64,000 bases of DNA, taken from positions 2,403,001 through 2,467,000 of the forward strand of contig JAZARR010000153.1 in assembly GCA_037389465.1 (NCBI GenBank), given 5' to 3'. Shown here in pieces: positions 40,401 through 49,933 of the stretch. Under the pieces are notes generated by a model, which was given only the letters and a program-made list of their open reading frames with translations, had not been told where the DNA came from and made no database searches. The stretch comes from Baylisascaris procyonis (lineage: Eukaryota; Nematoda; Chromadorea; Rhabditida; Ascarididae). Position 1 is the stretch's first letter, and each line of letters begins with the position of its first letter. A program made the translations under genes and the position numbers.

Positions 40401-41125
40401 ATAACCGCAAGTTGGCCTATATATCGTCTCATTCCGAGTTAATTTCAGTCCCGAGAGGTTCTACAGACTTCCCGCACCCCTTCCCTCAGTTCAAATCATG
40501 TGTCATTATGTTGGAAACTATTACGAGCCCCTCTAAATAGAAGTTAGCCCTCAATAAAACGCCCGCTCTCAGTCTTACATTTGATATCGCCTATGTCAAT
40601 AGGTCCCAAATTACTTGCTGCTATCAGAAGCTTGATACATCTCCAATTAAAAACCTCAGTATTTCCTCATTACATACCTTTTCTCATCTGACCATCTGCA
40701 AGAATCTTCTAAAAAAAAATTTTTTTTTTAGTTTCTGACTCAAGTGATGTAATAAGAAAATCACATAAGCATTAAATGTATTCAAATTTTTGCACGCTTA
40801 ATCTTTTATAACTCTTTTTGAAAATATTCATGAGGCCATATTATGTTATGTTTTATAGCCACCGATTTTCTTAGCTCTAGTATTCTTTGTTCTAGCGTTC
40901 AAGCAGTGAAGAAACAAACACACAGAGACGATGATGAATAATAAGCGTTTGCAACGGCAACATGAAAAAAAAAACGGATGAACAATACATAAAATATAAA
41001 ACGTATGGTGCATTATATGTTGGTTGAGACTTACCTGTGGTAGGTATGCCAATGCATTCGGTAAATAATAATGAGCTGATGAGAAGAGTGTAGAGATGCT
41101 GGAGCTGTGCATTTCCAGTATGCAT
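30085..41125 (-). CDS. Secreted Kunitz/lustrin-domain protein, 10 exons, ~467 aa
   Basis: Probable secreted serine-protease inhibitor or cuticle/extracellular-matrix protein. Exons: 41125-41035, 40101-39952, 37062-36943, 36610-36452, 35874-35707, 33408-33298, 32641-32516, 32299-32156, 31470-31334, 30282-30085 (TAA). Total 1404 nt; all phases agree. A signal peptide lies in exon 1 (hydrophobic [13 protein letters not shown]). Kunitz 1 spans residues about 68-118 with Cys at 68, 77, 93, 101, 114, 118, the canonical 8-15-7-12-3 spacing ([13 protein letters not shown]). Two lustrin-type modules follow (about 127-170 and 184-228), then Kunitz 2 (252-306, [13 protein letters not shown]), two more lustrin modules (314-351, 367-411) and a Pro/Ser/Asn-rich tail. 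The intron after exon 2 has a GC donor (GCAAGT). Exon 4 ends at a weak donor (GTTCGC) and the exon 6 acceptor is weak, but both are fixed by phase. The start of exon 7 is uncertain (see findings). No close orthologue can be named; MLT-11-like nematode moulting inhibitors are one possibility, not shown. Introns contain two (TA)n tracts and SINE-like repeats. Confidence 0.9.
30640..31060 (-). repeat. GC-rich dispersed repeat, copy 1
   Basis: A GC-rich island within intron 9 of the Kunitz/lustrin gene. On the minus strand it runs ggggccccatgacagg, then ctcaagaatttctggcacc, then accgtgggtttcgtcac and tatgagg. The same order of motifs, diverged, occurs on the plus strand at 52680-52830. No coding function is evident; boundaries are approximate. 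Confidence 0.45.
33730..33804. repeat. (TA)n bounded by an inverted repeat
   Basis: The TA run (33738-33794) is bordered by cgtaagttta on the left and taaacttacg on the right, making the whole unit one long palindrome. It lies in intron 5 of the Kunitz/lustrin gene. Confidence 0.9.
37366..37444. repeat. (TA)n microsatellite
   Basis: About 39 TA units in intron 2 of the Kunitz/lustrin gene. Confidence 0.95.
37828..38276. mobile_element. SINE-like composite inside a Kunitz-gene intron
   Basis: GC-rich block in AT-rich intron 2. The plus strand has an A-box-like tggcgcagtggttaaagc at about 37835-37855 and a B-box-like gcggttccca about 50 bases on. The reverse strand has tRNA-like gttcgacccctgcc near 37990, and near 38205-38270 a second element with an A-box-like tgacataatggataaggcg and ggttcgattcccgcc. 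The pieces face each other. None folds into an intact tRNA. No terminal repeat or target-site duplication was identified. Confidence 0.5.
39950..39951 (-). promoter_or_regulatory. GC 5' splice site in the Kunitz/lustrin gene
   Basis: Exon 2 ends AAC GAT AGA G and the intron begins GCAAGTG. Joining to the exon at 37062 rebuilds a Kunitz domain with exactly 15 residues between the second and third cysteines. The alternative GT four bases later is out of phase. This is the largest intron of the gene (about 2.9 kb) and carries a (TA)n tract and SINE-like sequence. Confidence 0.75.
41035..41125 (-). CDS. Signal-peptide exon of the Kunitz/lustrin gene
   Basis: ATG plus 29 codons and one extra base, ending at a consensus GTAAGT donor. 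The peptide has a polar start ([10 protein letters not shown]), a hydrophobic core ([11 protein letters not shown]) and small residues before the probable cleavage site (ECIGIPTT). Exon 2 (40101-39952) continues it in phase 1. A longer open frame through the same bases in another reading frame is not supported by the splice phase. Confidence 0.75.
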
Positions 41126-42191
41126 ATCTACGAACAATTCAAGAAAATTGCAGCAGTGGGTAGTAGAAGTAATTATTAAAGAAGTTATTGACGATGACAA
41201 TTGGGACACACTTGAATAACGAACACGTAAATTTAGGTGCGTTAGAGGATAGCTGTCATTAAGAAGGGAGAGGACGATGAGGCATACCAGCACCACCCAC
41301 AAACCAGAACCAAATCGTGTTACCGGCTGGCAACTTTATTACGCAATCCGATATGCCGATTCAGCAACCTTGACAATTGGCCGATCACACTCACTAATGC
41401 GTTAATTTGATAGTATTCTCGATCAACATCACAATGAATAGCCTTCAGAGAACGTTTCTGCAATCAAGCGATACAAGTGAATAATTTTTAGATATACAAG
41501 CAATATGATCAGGTACGTTTCATTTGGCACTTTATTTAAGCGTGGAAAATTAGTTGAATTGTTACGGAAAAAAATTCATCTTCTGAGCAAACTGTGAGAA
41601 ATAATCGTGTCTAAAAGATCTCTTAAAAACGACTCATGTAAACGCAATGAAGACCATGACTTTATTTCGTACTACGACCAGGCAAATATGTATTTAAGTC
41701 ATAAAATGAGGATTAGTTCCGGAAGTTGTAAGATTGTGCTGATCAGCAGGAATTTGAAGAATCGGCTCTAGAATGACCCAGGGGTTACATCAGAATGGCC
41801 TTAACTGAGAAAACAGAATTCGTTGGTAGCTCCAATAATAGTGGATACAAAGTAGACTGGATGAAAATGCGAGAAAAACAAGACGAAGGGAATACGACCA
41901 GGCTACTTCATAATACCATCAACATCTATGTCCTCCGTTCATTAAATCTTGACAGAATTTGCTCAAAATTTGGTCATTTTTTTCTATTGCGGCCAATAAA
42001 TTTACGTTGGTATAATTCTAGCCTCTTCGGGTCGGAAGATTCACTCGACTCGTCCCTTCTGCCCTGCTGCTTAAGTATCACAGTCTTCACCTAGCTCTTC
42101 GCCGATCTTTTTGCACACCATTAGCATCAAACTTATGGCCTATCAAGAAAGCAGAGTTTCGTTGTTTTATGCGACATGGAATCCGATCCTT

Positions 42192-42294
42192 TCACATCGC
42201 GCTGCCGACCAGTTTTCGCAAGGTGATCTTGCGTTCTTCAATCGCTCGTCGTTTGCGCAATATTTCTTGCAACGTTCCCTGCTGCGCGAATTCG
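42192..42294 (-). CDS. C-terminal exon of a coiled-coil protein (partial)
   Basis: After an aaccag acceptor, 34 codons end in TGA: EFAQQGTLQEILRKRRAIEE followed by RKITLRKLVGSAM. This is highly charged, strongly helical and GC-richer than its surroundings, as expected of coding sequence. It needs a preceding exon ending in phase 2, which I could not place. Its stop is about 1.07 kb upstream of the start of the Kunitz/lustrin gene on the same strand. The opposite strand is also open here but reads as a poorer protein. Confidence 0.4.
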
Positions 42295-45200
42295 CTGGTT
42301 CATTGCAATGCGCATTTGTGACCATCAAATACAAAGAAAATGCCTATTTCCGTAGAAATGAGTTTTCTGTACTGTTGATTTTAAAGAAAAATTTCTCGAA
42401 TATTTTCTGATTCGCGCTAAAAAAACTGATTTTTTTAAATTAATAATTACCTGATCTTAATGAAACTTGCACTTCTAAAAAAATTTGCATATGTATTCTC
42501 ATGCAATTGCTCTCAACTGAAAAAGTTTCCCCAGTTGAGTCACTTCGTCCAATGAAACACTTCTCTCTTGATCATGAATGAAAATACCCGCCTCATTGAT
42601 TTCGGTATAATGTCTTCCGGCGCTTATGAACAATCCAGAGTTCAGCATCACTATTATACATTATGTTATACGAATGTGGTAGTACATTTTACAGCATCGA
42701 ATGCAGAGTTGGATAGGAGATTTGAATGAGGGATTTTATTCGGCCAACGAGTAACATTTTTTGGTAGTAACGAAATCCACAAGGAGGCATTTAATTCAGC
42801 ATCAAACAACGACATGAATGAGGCATACATCTCATAGATACGAATCTCTCGATTGGTCTAAACAGAGTGTTGCGTACCATTGGACGACATATTTCATTTG
42901 AAATTTTACAACATCGCAGTGGAGTATTGTACGAAGCATGTATCATTCACCCATATTTTTCAAGATGCTTGCATCGGTAAGAAAATTTTCGCTGTCGCTA
43001 GCCAGCAAAAAGTCCTATCCAATGAAGTATAATATTCCGTAATCCTGTCGCGAGGAAGAGCCTCCCACTGTTTAAATGCCGAGAAGGAAAACAATAGCGA
43101 GTCAAAATAAAGGAGAGAATTGAAGAAATTTTCCATTTAACGGTGCACGAGCCTGTTGATTACACCTTAAAATCAGCAGGAATCCTCAAAATTATTCATA
43201 TACTTTGACTGATGCATTAGTTAGAGATAAGTGATGAAATATGCCTCTAATGGAAAAATATATGCATATGAATCAGTCAGGATAGTTTGTTTTTTTCGGA
43301 GATATTAATTTCTTGTTGCATCTTTGATACTGAAATGAATCTCAGTCGTAGATGAAGGTGAAAATTCGCCAACCAAAAGATCAACAACAAAAGTTTTTTT
43401 TTGAAGTTTTTTTCGAGCGTTTATAGCCGACCTCAATTCGGTTTACGGCGAAACTTTCAAAAATGCACTAAGTTATTCTCTAATGATTTAGTTTATAGAT
43501 GCTTTTCACTGGATTTACGATGACATTTTCCTCTCTTTTACCCCCAAATTACCGGAATGTAGCAATCCATTGATCAACTTTAGTCGCCCATCCCCATCCT
43601 CACTTTTTATTTTATACTCTTAATGCTTCGATTATCCGAACGCTTTTACACACTACAAATTTTCGATTGTTACAATTTGCGTCATTGAAGTACATCATTA
43701 TGTTTCCTCTTGAATGACTGAATTGATGCAAGCAATTCATTCAAATAAGAAGCATTTGAAAAATCATTCAATTCGTTCTTTCTTTCAAAGAAAATCTATT
43801 GTTAATGAGGAAAATTCCCATTGTGTGAAATAATTGCAATAGTGAAATTAAAATTAAAAACTTTTCTTTTCAATAATCGAATAAAAACGAATTAATTGTC
43901 ATTGCTTCAAAAATTTCGCAATCTAACATTTGCTAATAAATTCTTTCAAAAGTTATTGAAATAGTTGTCTCAGATTGTATTTGCATATGATGAAACTTAT
44001 GAAATTGTTGATTTAAATGCTGAGAAAATCCATTAAATAGTAGAATGCGTTTTTATTTAATATACAAAGAAAAATGTGAATATGAATGATGCCTGAAGAT
44101 TCACTACTATTGACATTTCCCATCCTCATCGTTTTCCCTCTCTACCCTCCCCTCCCACCCATCATATGCATCGATGCCACCCATCATATATACGTCACAT
44201 CTCGCAAATCTGGATATATGGTACAGGGAAAATCTTAGTTATGGCCATCAAATTAATAGTGATTCGCATAAATTCACCTTCGCTTTGCTGCATACACTTT
44301 GGTGTTATTTTGTTTGCATGTATAACATAATTATAGGTTGAATGATTGCTAATATATGAATGATTGGAACAATCTTAATGGAAATATTACTCTTTCGCAT
44401 AAATAAAATGTTAATGAAAATCGCAAATTTTGTTTATATTTAAATATATTGTTGTGATTATATCGTATATTTTTATGTTAACGAAAATATGGATATTATT
44501 TCAATAGTGTGCATCGATGTCACTATGAAAAGAGCTGTTTGGCTTCAATGAATATCTTGTTTGGTATATTAATCAAAGATATGCATCTTAGACGCAGTGA
44601 TTACTTTCATTACAGAGAAATCCACACTCACAACACCATTGATTGCTTGAATCTATTGCTTAACTGCTTAAATCTATGCTATACGTGTTGCATAATACCT
44701 TTCAATTTTAGAGTCGATTTAAATATTGGCATCTAATTTATTCATATTCACACCCCTCTTGAATGGCTTCAATTATTCAATCGTCATTACCAACAGAAAT
44801 GCTTCTAGCAATTATAATGCGATAATTAACCAATGCAAATGAAGACTCGTTTATTCTCATTAGTAAAGATTTAATAAAGTAGATTTAGTTAAGTAGAAAC
44901 TTTTATTCAAAAAAAAAAAAAAACACAAATAGTGGATGATAGTATCTCAGTGGGAAAATTGATCAAACAATAGCAACATATAAATTCACTGAAATATATG
45001 ACATTCTATGCAGTCGTACAGAGACTAATAATTCATCACTTCACTTTTTTTTTTGTTGATATATTCCACAGAATGCAAATTTTTGAGCAATTCTATTCAT
45101 GATTAGATAAAATAAATGAAAAAAAAAAAATTAAGTATTAAAAGTTTTGGAAAAATCCTCTCTTTATTACTACATTCCAGTGTTTTAAAAACTGATTTTA

Positions 45201-45541
45201 GTGTAAAATAATATTAATGAATGGCACAATGTTTTCACTATCAAACGTGCTAATCAGTGAAGTTATGTAAGCATAGCAGAATGTCTAGGAAAATAAACTG
45301 GTTCATTTTAACGTAACAGTAAGACGATAGCAATAGCAATCATCTAGGCAATGGAAATAAATCAGAGATCAAATTCTTTGCAAATTATTTTTGGATTTTA
45401 TTCCTATCATATGAACTCTGATGTTCTTATTGCTTCTCGTTCTTTGAATTGGCAAGTGTTTCTTATCGCTGAACTAAATATCTTAGACTTTCTGATGTTG
45501 TGCATTCGACTGCAATGCACGTTCAAAGAAGGCAGTAACTC
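42295..45541. other. AT-rich region without a supported gene
   Basis: One minus-strand frame after taaacag near 43071 reads WEALPRDRITEYYTSLDRTF and stays open to a stop with no usable donor. Otherwise only AT-rich sequence and homopolymer runs. Confidence 0.4.
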
Positions 45542-45600
45542 TCAAGATTCAGACTTGGTGAAGGTTTCGTATTGTGGATATCCCGGATTCGAAGAAGGAA
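45542..45600 (-). CDS. Possible C-terminal exon, PGYPQYE motif
   Basis: After caacttag, 18 codons and a stop read PSSNPGYPQYETFTKSES. A Pro/Tyr/Ser-rich tail of this kind is common at the cytoplasmic ends of membrane proteins. The exon is very short and overlaps a 127-codon open frame on the other strand, so this is tentative. It could be an alternative last exon of the gene whose acidic exon lies at 45839-46091. Confidence 0.25.
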
Positions 45601-45838
45601 CTAAGTTGAGCCAGACTCAAATCATCTCCCTTTCAGTATCCTCTAAACAGATGCTCAAATATTCCTTAATTGCTTTGATCGTCATGGAATTTATAGCAAT
45701 CTCCTTCATACCGATAGTTACAAACAATCGGTAACTCTCTTAAGCAAAGGCAGTAAAGTAGTAAGAATAAAGCAAATTCAAGTTCAACAGAAACAGCAAC
45801 ATATGAAAGTGAATAGAAGTTCAACCCTAATTTTTGGG

Positions 45839-46252
45839 TCACTTCTTAACTGAGTCAATCATCAAATTTCTTATAGTCCTAAATATCTTTGCGGGGAAAC
45901 TTTTTTTTTTATATTTCAGCGTATTAGTCGGTACCGATTCGACAGCGGATGCTGACGTATCGTTCGATGTTTCTTTCGTCGAATCACGGGAAGAAGCATC
46001 TGTCGCGCTTGTTGATTCCTCTACTTTTTCGTCGTCAGTGAAATAGTAATTCTGCGACGGTGCATATTGTGACGATGTGTCATGGGATACACTCGACGCA
46101 CATACGTTGATTATCATTCTTGGCGAGAGCACAAGTTTGCAATAAAGAATTCAGAATCCAATCTACAATGAATAGTTTCTTGTGGCTTTGTGAACTCAAA
46201 TGCAACGCTTCGGATGTATTTGACTTCTTCGGACGTTGAAATCGCAATGAAC
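45839..46252 (-). CDS. Acidic Ser/Thr-rich C-terminal exons (partial gene)
   Basis: The downstream part (46091-45839, TGA) encodes NYYFTDDEKVEESTSATDAS and continues Ser/Thr/Asp/Glu-rich, ending in a basic helix (KKKSFPAKIFRTIRNLMIDS). The upstream exon begins at 46252 after atttttgcag. Two frames are open in it. One gives STSEEVKYIRSVAFEF and joins the acidic part across a 41-base intron (46132-46092, GTGCTC...GTCGAG) in phase. The other ends at a better donor (GTATGT) but then fits the acidic exon only through a later acceptor. I cannot decide between them. No family recognised. Confidence 0.38.
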
Positions 46253-47450
46253 CTGCAAAAATGTTATCGTAGTATGCAAATCGTACGGCGTTGATTACGC
46301 CAATTACATCGATTCCTGAAAATCGAATACTCACTATATACCTGTAAACAAAGCATTATTCAACATATTATATCGCATAGATTTAATCGAAATGCTCATT
46401 TTATTGCAAATATAACTATTATTTAATGTTGCGATTGCTTAGCTTATTTATAGCTTCGAGCTGAGAGGATTGAAAATCATCGGTCTCGATTATGCAAGAA
46501 TATGAAAGGCTGATTGGATTTGTGCTTTGTAATCAAGTTCTTTACGCTTAATAAGGGGGGCGCTAGATTGCACCTAATTAGTGAGAAGGCGCATCGTCAA
46601 GAAGTGAGTGCATTCATCTTCCAAAAAAAAAGCATAGAAGCCTTCTAACTCCCTTCAAGCTAACTAATGCCTTTCGTAGGCCATCTTCCATTACAACGAA
46701 TCTTAACAAATAGAGATTCACGTAAGCAATTTCTGTTGAACATTTAACTGTCTCTATAAATTATGGAAAATTTATAGAAAACAATTTTTGGTGATCGTTG
46801 AGCATAAATTCTGTTCAGTTGATTTTATCAGCATAATTTCTCTCATGAGTTGCTACCATTAAAAGAATATCAACAAAAAGAGAAGTATACCGAAAGACTT
46901 GCAACGCCTTTGCTTTCGTATTATTACACTCATCTTTCCGAAAATTAACAGCAAAATTACTAAACAATACATTACAAATCCTTCATAAGTAAATTGATCC
47001 GATTGCATACACAATTCTTCAGTGCAGGAATTGCTTTTTGCAGTGTTTGATTGCTTATAAAATGGAAATCCTATCGATGCAACCTTAATAAATTTATTAA
47101 ACTTTTCAAATGTTTATAAATTTTAGATATTGATAGATTAATCAGAAACAGCTCACGAGAGGTCATGCTAATAATGACATAGCGCTACTCAAGGTTTGCA
47201 GCTCGAGCTTCAGCGATCACAGCTCGAGCTTCTTCAATCATAGCTTATACTAACTACGCGACTAAAAGAGATGCACATACGTATGTGCGCATGCATACAA
47301 TATCACTAACTATAACGCGCACTTGCAATACAAATTCGCAAAAAACGCATAAATTAAGTTGTTGCCATTTCTGCTGAAAGTGGAACCCATAAAAATTCTG
47401 CGGAGAATCTGAATAATTTTACGACGTTTGGGAAAGCACGCCAGATGGAC

Positions 47451-47558
47451 TTGCGCGGCACGCAATTTTGCATTTTCATTCGTCAAATCAGCTACTTGCG
47501 TAAATAAGGCAAATAATAAAGCACGCTCGTCGCGCCATACAAGTTTTAATCGAACTAG
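47451..47558 (-). CDS. Coiled-coil exon (partial gene)
   Basis: After tgtgggcag, the phase-0 frame reads LVRLKLVWRDERALLFALFT and then QVADLTNENAKLRAAQ, a heptad pattern with Leu/Val and the LTxENxKLR motif common in coiled coils. The donor (GTCCAT) is weak and the frame stays open past it. It may belong with the exons at 46.1 and 49.3-49.9 kb on the same strand, but the joins are not resolved. Confidence 0.35.
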
Positions 47559-48481
47559 CTGCCCACACAAACCTTTTATAGAAGATTAGCCAGTCCATGC
47601 ATTTGCACCGTCCCATAAATTTGAAATAGCCTTATATATGGAAATTTTTTGGCTCATTCGATTAATGCGCTTATGATTTTCGGAACGGTGAAGCAAAATT
47701 TGTGAATAATTTTATCGTGAAGAGCAGTGATTCTTAAGCTTTTTCCGCAATTCTGCCCTTTCGAAATTCTGGTAGAGTGCATTTACGTTGCAGTGAAATT
47801 GATTCTTTACTGTGCGAAACGTATCTTTCTGCTTTCAGCTTCTTATAGTGCAAAAAACTCACAACGACTCATTGCCGCCGGAAGAATAATATGACATGTG
47901 AATTGAAATTACGACGCGAGATTTTGAAGCAATAATTTAGTCTTTAGTAAAGCTCTTCTTATACTTGTGCTTGGAACGACCCCTATCCTGAGCTTGATAT
48001 GCATTGCAACTTTCAGAAACTCCATCTCAAACAGCACTTTTATTTCCACCTAAATAACCACCTCATCTCTAAGAATTTGTTACTGTGGATAGTATTCACT
48101 TATTTAGCAAGAGTGGTTTCAAGACTACACAGTTGAAACTTATTGATGCCCATATATGTACCCACATAATTATACGCATACGTGTATTGCTGTAATAATG
48201 CATTTTGCAAATACAAATTTTCAAAAGCACTCGAAAAATGGAGCTGTCACTAAATTTTTGTAAGTCACCTCATATAATTTATTGATCATTTCAAAAAAAA
48301 ATCGATTCATTTATATCAAGACAGCAAATCAAGAAAGTTGATAAATTGATAACAATATCCTATATCCTTATTAATGGCTTCCCTAATAGGCAAGTAGATG
48401 TTGGGAATAAAAACTTTGCAGATTATGCCATTGAGTTAATTAAAATCGTTAAGTTATGTCTATTCACACGACAAAACGATC

Positions 48482-48715
48482 CTAACACTGCATAAGAGAC
48501 ACGTAACTTTGGCCGATGTGGCAACGAATCAAGGAATCCAATCGCTTAAATGCTATCACTAGCATATAATAACTTGCAAGCAGACGCGCGCAACCGAAAA
48601 AGAACAATTCCATCAATAATGGGCGGCTATAAGCACTGCCTTCTATCTGTATTATCATCTCACTTATCTCGTTGTTCTCTAATGCCTTAGTGAATTTGCG
48701 TGCTAATATGGTCAT
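48482..48715 (-). CDS. Unknown 77-codon open frame with plausible start
   Basis: ATG at 48715 opens a 77-codon frame. It starts MTILARKFTKALENNEISEM, has a hydrophobic centre (LLMELFFFGCARLLASYYML) and ends QSYVSLMQC. Amino-acid use looks coding-like and there may be one membrane segment. The frame starts a few bases from a repeated octamer/E-box cluster (48719-48836). A splice acceptor inside (gataatacag at about 48645) means it could be part of a longer gene. No family recognised. Confidence 0.3.
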   Translation of the reverse strand: MTILARKFTKALENNEISEMIIQIEGSAYSRPLLMELFFFGCARLLASYYMLVIAFKRLDSLIRCHIGQSYVSLMQC

Positions 48716-48718
48716 ACA

Positions 48719-48836
48719 CTAGCAAACAAATTTGCATAATCAATTCACGTGAATTACGTGAACGTGATGAGTAAACGTGAATCATCTGCTAGCAAAATTT
48801 GCATAATTCACGTGAAATGAAACGTGAATTCGAACG
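48719..48836. promoter_or_regulatory. Repeated octamer plus E-box cluster
   Basis: Two imperfect direct copies of a block starting ctagcaaa. Each holds an ATTTGCAT octamer (48730-48737, 48797-48804), the site bound by POU-homeodomain factors, followed closely by the E-box CACGTG (48746-48751, 48809-48814). Extra acgtgaa half-sites lie between and after. The cluster sits directly upstream of the minus-strand ATG at 48715. Binding is inferred from motif identity only. Confidence 0.45.
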
Positions 48837-49282
48837 CTTTATTTAGTTGTTGAAAAAACGTTAATTTCAGCCTCATTTCAATCATTCAATAGCACTATTT
48901 CATTAAAACAAAATAAACAAGGCGATCAATATCAATATAAGAATATTTCCATAAATATTGAAAAGGGAAATGACAGTCTCGATTAAACGCCCAAAAGATC
49001 CCTATGTATTTATACACGTCTAGCATTTCAAGCGATAATAGATCTCAGAAAATGCTCAACAATATTTTTTTGTAACGGAAATATTGCGTATTTAACTGAG
49101 AATGTGCTTAAATTTCTGGCATTCAAATTCAGCATATTTCTTTGCTGATGAAATCATATTTCGCTATCGATTAGCACAGGAAATCGTTTCCTCAGAGAAC
49201 AATGACCATTGGGAAGGAAAAACAACAGTAAGCGCTCGAATGAATATTTTCTCGTTTTTCAACAAATTCCAGTTAGCCCCAC

Positions 49283-49933
49283 TCCCTTTGGAAGTTCTCA
49301 CATCATATATCACCACAGTTCGAGATTTCCAGAATTTCATAAGGAAAGCGGCGCTACTCTCAGCATAAGATAAAGGGAATCACAGATAAAATATAGCAAC
49401 GTATGCAAGGTGTTAGCGCATTGTATTAGGAAGTGGCGAGTATCGACGGGCAAATGGCGTGCCGTCGTCTAGAATAAAAAAAGGTGTCTGAAGCAGTGAG
49501 TGCGCTAAGAGAATCTATTGATTCTGGGGACGCTGCTTAGGCATATAAAATATGCTTCAGATGCATATATGAAATCGATACACGACGCTCTACATCGAAG
49601 AATACAACGAAAGAAGTTGCAATTTTGCACATAAATTTCATCGCCGCATTAATGAAACTTCTAGTAGCAAAACAATCACAATTTAAAAACTCGAATTTGA
49701 ATAGGCTGAAAAGCTCGTTGCCCTCATCGAGAATAGATAGCATTCGATTTTGCAAAATTATTCCATTAATGTATATCCATAATGTATGCCACCTGTGCAA
49801 GCGATAACCACACTATTCTCCCGACTACAACTATATCTTGCACTAGCTGAGCCATCACCTTGTATATCCTCCTGCTCATATCTTTTGACAAACTTCAAAT
49901 TTCTGATGGGGTTCCAAAATTTTATCGTAGATT
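49283..49933 (-). CDS. WD-repeat-like exons (partial, joins unresolved)
   Basis: Three islands on one strand look like parts of WD40 blades. Exon 49933-49793 (acceptor tttgcaag, donor ACAG/GTGGC) reads STIKFWNPIRNLKFVKRYEQ and ends SRENSVVIACT, in the style of a blade end and the next blade start. A short segment from 49468 down to about 49416 (acceptor ttattctag, matching phase) adds DDGTPFARRYSPLPNTM before a stop. 49358-49283 reads FLMKFWKSRTVVIYDVRTSK, again blade-like. The second junction does not close in phase with a GT donor, so the model is incomplete. With the coiled-coil exon at 47.5 kb, a WD40 plus coiled-coil protein is conceivable; this is inference. Confidence 0.35.

Noticed and set aside
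45351..45734. 127-codon open frame on the plus strand
   Set aside because: No plausible function or splice partner; the opposite strand holds a short exon-like Pro/Tyr-rich segment after an acceptor. Not decisive either way, so not called.
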